From contig NZ_CP101464.1 of assembly GCF_024362365.1 (NCBI RefSeq), positions 1,116,001 to 1,180,000 of the forward strand: a DNA stretch of 64,000 nucleotides. The letters are read 5' to 3'. Shown piece after piece: positions 40,721-51,172 of the stretch (position 1 is the first letter of the stretch; the number at the start of each line of letters is the position of its first letter). The position numbers and the translations under genes were made by a program. Below the pieces are notes generated by a model. That model was not told where the DNA came from. It did not search any database and saw only the letters and a list, made by a program, of their open reading frames with translations. The stretch is from Janibacter sp. CX7. Its GTDB lineage: Bacteria > Actinomycetota > Actinomycetes > Actinomycetales > Dermatophilaceae.

Positions 40721-40728
40721 GGGGGCAA
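40707..40728 (+). terminator. Hairpin over the stop codon of the DUF222-HNH gene
   Basis: TTGCCCCC and GGGGGCAA pair (8 bp) around TTCTGA; the stop TGA is in the loop. The -10 of the next gene follows 12 nt later. Confidence 0.55.
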
Positions 40729-40751
40729 ACGGTGGCCGCTACCTTGTGGCC

Positions 40752-42401
40752 ATGCCGCGACTGATCCCGCAGGACCCGCAGCTGACGACCACGTCGGAAC
40801 GCAAGGTGTGGGAGCGGCTGCGTGACTCCCTTCGCCCGCAGGACACGATCATCGCGAGCCTCCGGCTGACCGACCAAGCCAAGGACCACGAGCTCGACCT
40901 CGTCGTCGTCATGCCGGACGTCGGGATCGTCGTCGTGGAGGTCAAGGGATCGGGGCTGGCCGTGCACGACGGGGCCTGGACCATGCGGCAGGGCAATCGG
41001 GTGAGGCCGACGGACCCCGTGCGGCAGGCGCGGGAGTCGCGCTACGCCCTGCGGGCCTACGTCGAGGCCGATCCGCGGTGGCGCGACAGCAGCCGGCGAC
41101 GGGTGCGCTTCGCCCACGCCGTGGTCACCCCCTTCACCGTGCTGGGGCCGGACTTCTCGTTGCCGGACTGCCCCCGCTGGCTCGTCCACGACCGCGACGA
41201 CCAGGCCGACCTCGCCCAGCGCCTCGCCGACATCCCGCTGCGGCAGGAGACCGCCCAGCTCGTGCCCGATCTTGACGACTGCGAGCTCATCGTCGACATC
41301 CTCACCGGCCGCGGCACCCACGTGGGCACGGCACTCGTCGCCGACGCCGACGAGCGCGAAGCCCGCGCCGACCGGCTCACCCAGGAGCAGAGCCAGATCC
41401 TCGGGGTGACCCGGCTGCTGCGGCGCATCGAAGTTCGCGGTGGTGCCGGCAGCGGCAAGACCGTGCTCGCCCTCACCCAGGCCCAGCAGCTGAGCGCCGG
41501 TCGCGACGGACGCCGCCCCGAGCGGGTCGCGCTGCTGTGCTACTCCATCGGCCTGGCCACCTACTTCTCCCGCGTCGTCGCGACCTGGCCGCACCGGCAG
41601 CGGCCGGCCTTCGTCGGGACCTTCGAGGACCTGGCCAACCAGTGGGGCGTGCCCTCCGGCTCGCGCGACGACCCCGACTACTGGGAGGAGGTCATGCCGC
41701 GCCTCATGGCCGAGCGGGCCGCCGAGCTGCCGCCGGGGGAACGCTTCGACTCCTTCGTCGTCGACGAGGCGCAGGACTTCGCCGAGTCGTGGTGGCACCC
41801 GCTCGTCGGCGCGCTCACCGACGAGGTCGAGGGCGGCCTCTTCATCTACTCCGACGAGAACCAGCGGATCTTCCACCGCTTCGGCCGTCCGCCCGTGCCC
41901 CTCGTCCCGCTCGTGCTTGACCACAACCTGCGCAACACCAAGCAGATCGCCGAGGTCTTCCGTCCGCTCGCCCCGCTGCGGATGCGCCTCGAGGGCGGCG
42001 ACGGGCCGGAGGTCGCCTTCGTGAGCGCCGCTCCCGGCGACGCCCTCGAGACCGCCGACGACCAGATCGACCTCCTGCTCGACGAGGGCTGGAGCCCCGG
42101 TCACGTCGCGCTGCTCACCACCGGCAAGCGCCACCCCGTCCAGGTCGAGCGGCAGGAGGAGCTCGGGCAGGGCGGCTACTGGCGCACCTTCTGGGAGGAC
42201 GACGACGTCTTCTACGGCCACGTCCTCGGGGCGAAGGGGATGGAACGTCGCGTCGTCGTGCTGAGCATCAACGAGGACGGGACGAGGGAGAGGTTCCGTG
42301 AGCGCCTCTACGTCGGTCTGTCCCGGGCGACCGATCGTCTGGTCGTCGTCGGCGACCCGCAGGCGCTCGCCCGTGCCGGGGTCAGGGTGCCGCAGGGTTA
42401 G
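40752..42401 (+). CDS. NERD-domain nuclease / UvrD-like helicase
   Basis: 549 residues. The NERD domain at the N-terminus (SERKVWERLRDSL, DHELDLVVVMPDVGIVVVEV with the D...EVK active site) is followed by a superfamily 1 helicase: Walker A RGGAGSGKTVLAL, motif II VVDEAQDF, motif III-like FIYSDENQRIF, motif IV NLRNTKQIAEVFR, and motif VI YVGLSRATDRLVVV. A DNA repair or defence role is likely. TACCTT (40740-40745) is 6 nt before ATG 40752, so it is leaderless. Its TAG stop is part of the TAGAGT box before the next gene. Confidence 0.9.
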   Translation: MPRLIPQDPQLTTTSERKVWERLRDSLRPQDTIIASLRLTDQAKDHELDLVVVMPDVGIVVVEVKGSGLAVHDGAWTMRQGNRVRPTDPVRQARESRYALRAYVEADPRWRDSSRRRVRFAHAVVTPFTVLGPDFSLPDCPRWLVHDRDDQADLAQRLADIPLRQETAQLVPDLDDCELIVDILTGRGTHVGTALVADADEREARADRLTQEQSQILGVTRLLRRIEVRGGAGSGKTVLALTQAQQLSAGRDGRRPERVALLCYSIGLATYFSRVVATWPHRQRPAFVGTFEDLANQWGVPSGSRDDPDYWEEVMPRLMAERAAELPPGERFDSFVVDEAQDFAESWWHPLVGALTDEVEGGLFIYSDENQRIFHRFGRPPVPLVPLVLDHNLRNTKQIAEVFRPLAPLRMRLEGGDGPEVAFVSAAPGDALETADDQIDLLLDEGWSPGHVALLTTGKRHPVQVERQEELGQGGYWRTFWEDDDVFYGHVLGAKGMERRVVVLSINEDGTRERFRERLYVGLSRATDRLVVVGDPQALARAGVRVPQG

Positions 42402-42404
42402 AGT
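42399..42404 (+). promoter_or_regulatory. -10 box (TAGAGT) overlapping the helicase stop codon
   Basis: TAGAGT begins with the TAG stop of the helicase gene. A start near 42411 would leave a short leader with AGGGGGA before ATG 42429. Confidence 0.4.
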
Positions 42405-42428
42405 GCCTCGAGCAGATCAGGGGGACAG

Positions 42429-42866
42429 ATGACCGAGCACGCACCCGGGTGGTACGAGCACGACGGCGAGCGCCGTTACTGGGACGGCACCCAGTGGACG
42501 CACGCCACGACGACGCCCCCGGCGGGCTTCCCGCCGCCGGCCTACGCACCGCCACCGCAGCAGCTCGTTCCCTACGGGGTGACGGGCGCCCCCTTCGCCC
42601 CGCCGGTACCGCGCAAGGACCCGGCCATCGCGCTGCTCGTCTCCTTCCTCGTGCCGGGTGTCGGCTCGATGATGAACGGCGACGTCGGCCCGGGCATCGG
42701 CTTCCTCATGCTCTACATCTTCAGCATCGTCTTCTTCGTCTGCTTCGGCTGGGTGCTCATCGGCTTCATCGGTCTGCCCCTGATGCTCCTCGCCTGGGGC
42801 TGGGGCATGTGGCACGCCTACCAGGGCGCCGTCGAGGCCAACCGGCGGGCGGGCTACGCGGGCTGA
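42429..42866 (+). CDS. DUF2510 membrane protein with TM2-like helices
   Basis: 145 residues. N-terminal DUF2510 ([20 protein letters not shown]), a Pro-rich stretch, then two or three hydrophobic segments ([54 protein letters not shown]), resembling TM2-domain proteins. Function unknown. AGGGGGA precedes ATG 42429. It is the first of three DUF2510/envelope genes here. Confidence 0.85.
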   Translation: MTEHAPGWYEHDGERRYWDGTQWTHATTTPPAGFPPPAYAPPPQQLVPYGVTGAPFAPPVPRKDPAIALLVSFLVPGVGSMMNGDVGPGIGFLMLYIFSIVFFVCFGWVLIGFIGLPLMLLAWGWGMWHAYQGAVEANRRAGYAG

Positions 42867-42911
42867 GTCCCATGGGGAGTGCTCCCCACTGCTGACGGCC
42901 CGATCGGTGGG

Positions 42912-42950
42912 TACTCTTGCGACAGCAATTCACGGCAGTTGGACAACTGC
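42912..42950 (+). promoter_or_regulatory. Promoter -10 and inverted repeat before the Y/G/Q-rich gene
   Basis: TACTCT (42912-42917) is a likely -10. Just downstream, GCAGTTG-GA-CAACTGC (42935-42950) is a perfect 7-bp inverted repeat in the 5' leader, a candidate operator or RNA hairpin. GGAGGGGG precedes ATG 42979. Confidence 0.45.
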
Positions 42951-42978
42951 ACTCGAGACAGAGATGGAGGGGGCCTCG

Positions 42979-44343
42979 ATGAGCTCCTGGGCGGCCGGTT
43001 GGTATCAAGATCCCGAGCACGAGGGTCAGATCCGCTACTACGACGGCAACGGATGGACCGAGCACCGGCAGGCGACCCCAGAGGGCTTCGGCGTCGGCCA
43101 GCCCGGCCCCGACGCGGCCGGCACCGGCGTCCGTCAGGACACCGTGGGCTCGACGAGCGAGGTCGACGAGGCGACGCGCGTGCGCCCGAGCGCCGACCGC
43201 GCCCCCGAGACCGAGGCGATCTCCACCACCGACTCCTCCTCGCAGGCCGGGGCCGCCGGCGCCGCGGGTGCGGGTGCCGCTGGCTACGGCCAGGAGCAGG
43301 GCTACGGGCAGTCGGCCTACGGCCAGTCCGCCTACGGGCAGTCCTCCTACGGCCAGGACCAGCAGGGCTACGGCCAGTCCGCCTACGGTCAGCAGGCCTA
43401 CGGCCAGGACCAGCAGCAGGGCTACGGCCAGTCCTCGCCCTACACCCAGGGCTACGACCAGCAGCAGGGCTACGGCCAGCCCGCCTACGGCCAGCAGGGC
43501 CAGGGCGAGCCGCCCCAGGGCAAGAGCAAGATGCCGCTGATCATCTCGCTCGCTGCCGTGGGCCTCGTCCTCGTGCTCGTCCTCGCCTTCGTGGGCTTCA
43601 AGCTCATCGGTGGCAGCGACGACGACCCGACCGCGGACCCGACCGACTCGACGACGACCTCGCAGCCGACGGACTCCTCGACGGACAGCTCGACCGACAC
43701 CCCGACGGACTCGTCGACGACCGACCCGAGCACCACGAGCTCGTCCACCTCGGACGACCCGGGCACGAGCATCCTCGACAACAAGAACAAGGCCGCCGAG
43801 TGGGGCAAGAAGTACACCGGCAGCGGCAAGGCCTTCATCGGGGTTCCCTCCGGTGACGGCGCCGGCCTCGTCGAGTTCACCTACAAGGGCGACGACTACG
43901 ACTCCCTGACGATCAAGGGCCTCGACGGCAACGGTCGCAGTTCCGAGTACGTCCTCACCGCGTCCGACGCCACGAAGGGCACGGTCGCCTACAACCTCAC
44001 CAACTACACGGCGGCCACCTCGCGCATCGAGATGGACACCGAGGGTGACTGGACGATCAAGTTCATCCGCATCAACCAGGCGCCCAACTTCGGCTCCTCG
44101 CAGAAGGGCACCGGCGCCCAGGTCTTCAAGTGGGACGGCAAGCGCAGCGACCTCTCGGCCAAGTACACCCAGCCGGCCGACTCCTTCCTCGGCAACTTCC
44201 GGGTCCAGGCCGTGGGCACCGAGGACTACCCGGACCGCCTGATCAGCGAGTACGACAACTACGAGGGCACGACGACCGTCCAGGACGGCACGAAGTACCT
44301 CGTCGTTGACGCGACGGGTGACTGGGAGCTCACCAAGAAGTGA
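42979..44343 (+). CDS. DUF2510 membrane protein with Tyr/Gly/Gln-rich low-complexity domain
   Basis: 454 residues. Order: DUF2510 (1-32, [20 protein letters not shown]); acidic/Ser stretch; Ala/Gly run; low-complexity region (102-180) of YGQ repeats ([19 protein letters not shown] and similar); one membrane helix (about 185-210); a Ser/Thr/Asp linker (212-258); then a C-terminal domain (about 265-454) with two GDW motifs ([15 protein letters not shown]). The YGQ region should face the cytoplasm and the C-terminal domain the outside. The C-terminal domain is also found in the next gene, which overlaps by 4 nt (GTGA). Function unknown. Confidence 0.85.
   Translation: MSSWAAGWYQDPEHEGQIRYYDGNGWTEHRQATPEGFGVGQPGPDAAGTGVRQDTVGSTSEVDEATRVRPSADRAPETEAISTTDSSSQAGAAGAAGAGAAGYGQEQGYGQSAYGQSAYGQSSYGQDQQGYGQSAYGQQAYGQDQQQGYGQSSPYTQGYDQQQGYGQPAYGQQGQGEPPQGKSKMPLIISLAAVGLVLVLVLAFVGFKLIGGSDDDPTADPTDSTTTSQPTDSSTDSSTDTPTDSSTTDPSTTSSSTSDDPGTSILDNKNKAAEWGKKYTGSGKAFIGVPSGDGAGLVEFTYKGDDYDSLTIKGLDGNGRSSEYVLTASDATKGTVAYNLTNYTAATSRIEMDTEGDWTIKFIRINQAPNFGSSQKGTGAQVFKWDGKRSDLSAKYTQPADSFLGNFRVQAVGTEDYPDRLISEYDNYEGTTTVQDGTKYLVVDATGDWELTKK
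43282..43518 (+). repeat. In-frame YGQ-coding repeat tract
   Basis: About 16 imperfect copies of TACGG(C/G)CAG-type units encode (S/G)YGQ and AYGQ motifs. Third-position variation shows the tract is not freshly expanded and that the peptide pattern is being kept. Confidence 0.85.
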
Positions 44344-45069
44344 GCAGCAGCCGGGTCTTCCCGATCATCATCGCCACGGTGGTCGGCGCGGGGCTCGTCG
44401 CTCTGATCGTCCTCGGGGTCATCGGTGTCCGCTGGTTGTCCAGCGGTGCTGATGGCCCCGAGGACGTTGCGTCCTCGCCGTCGTCCTCGCCGTCGGCCTC
44501 GGCCCCGACCTCTGCGTCACCGTGGGGCGGGGTCTCCTCGGGCACCCGCGATGGCGGGACCGTCGACGTGCCCGAGGTGGCCGGCGAGGAGCCGGCCCTG
44601 ATCACCTACACCCAGCGCGGCCTCCCCTTCGACCCCCTGTCGCTCACCGGGGTCGACGCCGACGGGCTGGAGACCGAGGCGATCCTCGACAGCTCGACGG
44701 GCCGGTCCGGCACCGTCCTCTTCAACGTCAACGCCCACGGCGCGCCCACCGAGCGCATCAAGGTGGAGGCGAAGGGGGACTGGACCGTCCGTTTCGCACC
44801 GCTGGACCGGGCGCCCGCGGCCGGGGCGGTCGAGCGAGGGCGTGGTCCGGGGGTCTTCGCCTGGGACGGCACGGACGGCGACCGTCTGGACCTGACCTAC
44901 TCCCAGATCACCGAGGCCCCGTCCAGGTCCTTCTACCTGCAGGCCCTGGACGCCGACGGCCGAGTCATCGAGACGGTCCTCACCGTCGACGACGACCACG
45001 AGGAGTCGACGACCCCTCCCACCGGCACGAGATATCTCGTGATCTTCAGCCCCGGTGGTGAGTGGGAGA

Positions 45070-45083
<14 letters not shown>
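44340..45083 (+). CDS. Membrane-anchored protein sharing the C-terminal domain of its neighbour
   Basis: 247 residues: signal anchor (about 7-31, [20 protein letters not shown]), Ser/Pro linker (40-70), and an extracytoplasmic domain (80-247). Aligned by eye with the preceding protein it shares the spacing of [66 protein letters not shown] and a terminal G(D/E)WE motif. It lacks the DUF2510 and YGQ regions. Start GTG 44340 overlaps the upstream stop, so the two are one operon and probably one duplication. It overlaps sdaA by 14 bp at the 3' end. Function unknown. Confidence 0.8.
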
Positions 45084-46455
<1,372 letters not shown>

Positions 46456-46600
46456 TGGGGGTCTCCCGGAGGTCGTGGTGGTGCCGCCGACGGGGTGTGG
46501 GCCGGCGTGCCGGTCGTCACACTACCCGCGCCGCGATGCTCGGCGGGTGCCTGTGGAAAAGCTCGCGGCGGCCCGTCGTGACGTGGCCATGATGAAGGGC

Positions 46601-47032
46601 ATGACCTACGACGACCTGCCGGCCGACTGGCCCCAGCGCCCCTTGACCGACCCCACCCTCACGGCCGACGTCGTCGACCTCGTCGTGCGTGAGGCCGACC
46701 GCGCGGAGGGGTGCCTGAGCATCCTGCTGTGCAGCCGGGAACACCGACTCGTGCAGCCGGTGACGATCAACGACGTCGAGGGGGTCCCGCCGCACGAGCG
46801 GCGCCGCCCATTCGACGTCTTCCTCAGCGGATTCGCCGACCGCCTCGGCGGCATCGTCGTCGCCGTCGGCCGTCCCCGCGGCTACACGCCCGACGACGTG
46901 GCGAGGGGGTGGCACGAGGCGGCGATCGCCGCCTGCCGCGAGCACCGGGTGCCCCTGCTCGGCACCTATCTCGCGTCGGTGCACGGGGTCGTCGAGATGC
47001 CCGCGTGGCCGGGCCTCGCGATCGCCGGGTAG
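46601..47032 (+). CDS. Conserved-looking hypothetical protein
   Basis: 143 residues from ATG 46601 (ATG 46589/46592 are alternatives). Alpha/beta in appearance (TADVVDLVVREADRAEGCLS, ILLCSREHRLVQPVTI, LGGIVVAVGRPRGYTP), with no membrane segment and no motif I can assign. CATGAT lies 7 nt before the start. It sits alone between sdaA (divergent) and the carboxyltransferase (convergent, 12 bp away). Codon use matches neighbours, so it is probably a real gene. Confidence 0.7.
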   Translation: MTYDDLPADWPQRPLTDPTLTADVVDLVVREADRAEGCLSILLCSREHRLVQPVTINDVEGVPPHERRRPFDVFLSGFADRLGGIVVAVGRPRGYTPDDVARGWHEAAIAACREHRVPLLGTYLASVHGVVEMPAWPGLAIAG

Positions 47033-47044
47033 CGACCGGCCGGG

Positions 47045-48520
47045 TCACCCCTCGTGCAGCAGCCCCTCGACCTCGGCCGCGATGGCGGCGGCGATCGCGG
47101 CGGCGAAGCCCTCGGGGTCCTCGTGCGCGGCCGGCTCCTCCGGGACGATGACGTCGACCGTGCCGTCCTCGTGCATCTGCGTGGCGCCGACCCGCTGCCG
47201 GGCGGCGAGCAGCGCGGCGTGCTCGGTGTCCTTGTAGACGATCGCGCTCGCACCCTCCGGGGGCAGCGGCGAGAGCCAGGCGTGGCCCGCGGCGATGATC
47301 CGCTGCGCCGGCAGCAGCGCGAGGGCGCCGCCGCCGGTGCCCTCGCCGAGGAGCACGGAGACGCTCGGCACGGTCAGGGCGGTCATGTCGGAGATCGAGC
47401 GGGCGATCTCGCCCGCGAGGGCGCCCTCCTCGGCACGGGGCGACAGGTCGGCGCCGGGGGTGTCGATGATCGTCACGAGCGGCAGCCCGAGCTCGGTCGC
47501 CATCCGCATGCCGCGTCGCGCCTCGCGCAGCGCGGCCGGCCCCATCGACTGGGCGGCCTGGTAGCGCCGGTCCTGACCGACGAGCACGCAGGCCCGCCCG
47601 GCGAAGGACGCCAGCGCGAGCATGACGCCCTTGTCCGACTCGCCGTAGCCGGTGCCGTTGAGCGGGATGACGTCGTCGGCGGCGTGCCGCAGCAGCTCGC
47701 GCACACCGGGCCGGTCCGCACGCCGCGTCGTCTCGATGGACTGCCAGACGCGGGCGACCTCCTCGTCGGTGGGCTCCGGACGGGAGACGAAGGGGGAGAT
47801 CGGCCACGCCGGGTGGTCGGCCGGGTCGGCGGTGCGGGTCGTGCTCGCCGAGAGCAGGGTGAGCGCGCGGGCGGCGATGTCGGCCAGGCCCTCGACGGGG
47901 ACGACGGCATCGACGATGCCCTTGTCGACGAGGTTCTCGGCGACCTGCACCCCGTCGGGGAAGGGCACGCCGTTGACCGTCTCGTAGACGACCGGGCCGA
48001 GGAAGCCGATGAGCGCGTCGGGCTCGGCGATCGTCATGTGGCCCAGGGACCCCCACGAGGCGAAGACGCCGCCGGTCGTGGGGTGGCGCAGGTAGACGAG
48101 GTAGGGCAGTCCGGCCGCCTTGTGCGCGACGACGGCCGCCGAGATGTCGACCATCGTCACGAAGGCCGGGGTGCCCTCCTGCATGCGGGTGCCGCCGCTC
48201 GCGGTGGCCGCGACGAGGGGCAGGCGCTCCGACGTCGCCCGGCGGATCGCCGCGACGATCCGCGCGGCCGCGGCCCGCCCGATGGAGCCACCGAGGAAGC
48301 GGAACTCGCCGACGATGAGCGCCACGTCGTGACCGTGGATGCTCGCCCGCCCGGTCAGCACGGACTCGTCGGTCCCGGCCCGCTCTGCGGCCTTGTCGAC
48401 CGCGGCGCGGTAGTCGGGGGAGAGGCCGCTGACGTCGATCGGCTCGTCCCACGAGACGAAGCTGCCGGCGTCGACGACGGAGGCGATGAGCTGCTGGGCA
48501 CCGGGACGCGGGTCACTCAT
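47045..48520 (-). CDS. Fused acetyl-CoA carboxylase carboxyltransferase (beta-alpha type)
   Basis: 491 residues. The N-terminal beta-like half has LVAATASGGTRMQEGTPAFV; the alpha-like half has PLVTIIDTPGADLSPRAEEG and ALLPAQRIIAAGHAWLSPLP. Both are crotonase-fold carboxyltransferase halves; the AccD-type zinc ribbon (two CxxC) is absent from the N-terminus. It would move a carboxyl group from biotin to acetyl-CoA or another acyl-CoA. No biotin carboxylase or carrier is nearby, so it must pair with a distant subunit. ATG 48520 starts at MSDPRPGAQQLIASVVDAG. Confidence 0.85.
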   Translation of the reverse strand: MSDPRPGAQQLIASVVDAGSFVSWDEPIDVSGLSPDYRAAVDKAAERAGTDESVLTGRASIHGHDVALIVGEFRFLGGSIGRAAAARIVAAIRRATSERLPLVAATASGGTRMQEGTPAFVTMVDISAAVVAHKAAGLPYLVYLRHPTTGGVFASWGSLGHMTIAEPDALIGFLGPVVYETVNGVPFPDGVQVAENLVDKGIVDAVVPVEGLADIAARALTLLSASTTRTADPADHPAWPISPFVSRPEPTDEEVARVWQSIETTRRADRPGVRELLRHAADDVIPLNGTGYGESDKGVMLALASFAGRACVLVGQDRRYQAAQSMGPAALREARRGMRMATELGLPLVTIIDTPGADLSPRAEEGALAGEIARSISDMTALTVPSVSVLLGEGTGGGALALLPAQRIIAAGHAWLSPLPPEGASAIVYKDTEHAALLAARQRVGATQMHEDGTVDVIVPEEPAAHEDPEGFAAAIAAAIAAEVEGLLHEG

Positions 48521-48562
48521 GGCAGTGATGGTCGCAGGCCGCGCGCTGGGTACCCTTGCCCG

Positions 48563-48931
48563 GTGCTTGTGCCCTTGACCACTGTCGTCATCGTCGCGGT
48601 CGGCGTGCTCGGACTGCAGTCCCTGGCCTACCTCGTCCTCGACCGCCTCGTCGACGACCTCATGCTGATCGTCACCGCGGTCCTCGAGCTCGCCCTGCTC
48701 GTGCTCGTCGTCGTCTCTGCGATCGCGATGGGCAAGGTGTCGGGCCAGGGCGAGGGTGCGACGATGCTCGCCTACGCCCTCACGCTGCCGATCCTGCCGC
48801 CGATCGTCGTCTTCATCGCGCTGAAGGAGAAGACCCGCTGGGCCATGGGCGTCGTCCTCGCCGGCGCCTTCACCGTCGGGGTCATGGCCTACCGCATCCT
48901 CCAGATCTGGCAGACCCATGGCCCGGCCTGA
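48563..48931 (+). CDS. Integral membrane protein, unknown function
   Basis: 122 residues with four hydrophobic segments (PLTTVVIVAVGVLGLQSLAY, LMLIVTAVLELALLVLVVVS, LAYALTLPILPPIVVFIAL, WAMGVVLAGAFTVGVMAYRI). TACCCT (48551-48556) is 6 nt before GTG 48563, so it is leaderless. It overlaps the next membrane protein gene by 14 bp, so they form a two-gene unit. I do not recognise the family. Confidence 0.75.
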   Translation: MLVPLTTVVIVAVGVLGLQSLAYLVLDRLVDDLMLIVTAVLELALLVLVVVSAIAMGKVSGQGEGATMLAYALTLPILPPIVVFIALKEKTRWAMGVVLAGAFTVGVMAYRILQIWQTHGPA

Positions 48932-49319
48932 GGTGCGCACGGGCACCGGGCCCGGCCGGGTCGTCGTCGCGGTCTACGCCGTCCTCGCGCTCGCCGCGAC
49001 CGGCCGCTCGGTCCTGCAGATCACCCAGTACTTCGACCGCGCGCCGCTGGCCTACGTGCTCTCGGCCGTCGCGGCCGTCATCTACGTCGTCGCGACCGTG
49101 GCCCTGGCGAAGGGGGGTCCCTCCGGCGCCCGGCTGGCGACCGGGGCGATCACCGTCGAGGCGGTCGGCGTGCTCGCGGTCGGCACCCTGTCCTTCGTGC
49201 GTCCGGAGCTCTTCCCGGACAAGACCGTCTGGTCCCACTACGGGTCCGGCTACGGCTACCTGCCGCTCGTCCTCCCCTTCGTCGGCCTGTGGTGGATCCA
49301 CCGTGTGAGACGCGCCTGA
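48918..49319 (+). CDS. Integral membrane protein, partner of the preceding gene
   Basis: 133 residues with four hydrophobic helices (VVVAVYAVLALAATGRSVLQ, LAYVLSAVAAVIYVVATVAL, LATGAITVEAVGVLAVGTLS, YGYLPLVLPFVGLWWIHRV). ATG 48918 lies inside the end of the upstream gene. No catalytic motif is seen. The pair may form a heteromer; that is inferred from the overlap. Confidence 0.75.
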   Translation: MARPEVRTGTGPGRVVVAVYAVLALAATGRSVLQITQYFDRAPLAYVLSAVAAVIYVVATVALAKGGPSGARLATGAITVEAVGVLAVGTLSFVRPELFPDKTVWSHYGSGYGYLPLVLPFVGLWWIHRVRRA

Positions 49320-49339
49320 TCGGCGACGCGAGCATCTCC

Positions 49340-49345
49340 TAGTCT
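49340..49345 (+). promoter_or_regulatory. metY promoter -10 (TAGTCT)
   Basis: TAGTCT lies 6 nt before the riboswitch, so transcription starts at about the first base of P1. Confidence 0.6.
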
Positions 49346-49350
49346 TGCGA

Positions 49351-49432
49351 CAGGTCTTGAGCGCCAGCGCGAAGCCCCGGCTCGCTGGCCGGCAACCCTC
49401 CTCCGCGGTGGGGTGCCCCGGGAGACGACCTG
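49351..49432 (+). ncRNA. SAM-IV-type riboswitch
   Basis: The leader of metY has the actinobacterial SAM-IV consensus blocks in order: GAGCGCCAGCG, GAAGCCCCGGCTCGCTGG, CCGGCAACCCTCCTCCGCGG and TGGGGTGCCCCGGG. P1 pairs CAGGTC (49351-49356) with GACCTG (49427-49432). SAM-IV binds S-adenosylmethionine and lowers expression of methionine genes. The downstream metY gene is the expected target. No intrinsic terminator follows P1, so control may be at translation. Confidence 0.88.
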
Positions 49433-49481
49433 GTCCGCGACGACCGTCGCGGTCAAGCGCGCACAGCACAGGAGCACCACC

Positions 49482-50798
<1,317 letters not shown>

Positions 50799-50809
50799 TC
50801 GAGCTCGTC

Positions 50810-50843
50810 CGAGGGGCCTGTGGATAATTCCACGGGCCCTTCG
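50810..50843 (+). terminator. metY terminator
   Basis: A 15-bp stem (two G.T wobbles) with a TAAT loop, followed by GGCGTTCTTT. It is the most T-rich terminator in the window. Confidence 0.75.
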
Positions 50844-50866
50844 GCGTTCTTTCCTAGCGTGGGGGC

Positions 50867-51172
50867 ATGGACGGACAGCAGCGCATCTCCATCGACAGCG
50901 AGGGCATCGACGGGCTCGGCCGACAGCTGAAGGCCATCGCCGACTTCCTGGAGGAGAAGGCGGCGAAGGCGAACAACGAGGCGGTCGAGACCTTCGGCTT
51001 CCCGAGCTGGTACGGCACCGATGCGTACGAGGGCGCGATCGGCGACTTCGAGCGGGAGCGGATCCGGGTGGGCAAGCAGCTGCGCGAGCTCGGCCGCCTC
51101 GCCAAGGATGCCGGGGGTTGGTACGTGAAGACCGAGGACCTCCTCGACCGACGGCACCAGGGAGTCCTCTGA
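50867..51172 (+). CDS. WXG100-like small helical protein
   Basis: 101 residues. Two helical stretches (IDGLGRQLKAIADFLEEKAA and FERERIRVGKQLRELGRLAK) flank FPSWYGTDAYEG, a W-x-G-type turn. This is the size and layout of WXG100/ESX proteins, secreted as helical hairpins by type VII systems. TAGCGT (50855-50860) is 6 nt before ATG 50867. It is coupled to the next gene by a TGATG overlap. No EccC or other secretion gene is in the window. Confidence 0.7.
   Translation: MDGQQRISIDSEGIDGLGRQLKAIADFLEEKAAKANNEAVETFGFPSWYGTDAYEGAIGDFERERIRVGKQLRELGRLAKDAGGWYVKTEDLLDRRHQGVL

Noticed and set aside
43282..43518. CRISPR array
   Set aside because: The repeats are 12-bp codon units in frame with no spacers. 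They encode a YGQ-rich peptide tract.
50819..50827. Perfect DnaA-box sequence (TTATCCACA on the minus strand)
   Set aside because: It forms part of the left arm and loop of the metY terminator hairpin, and no cluster of boxes or AT-rich region is present.
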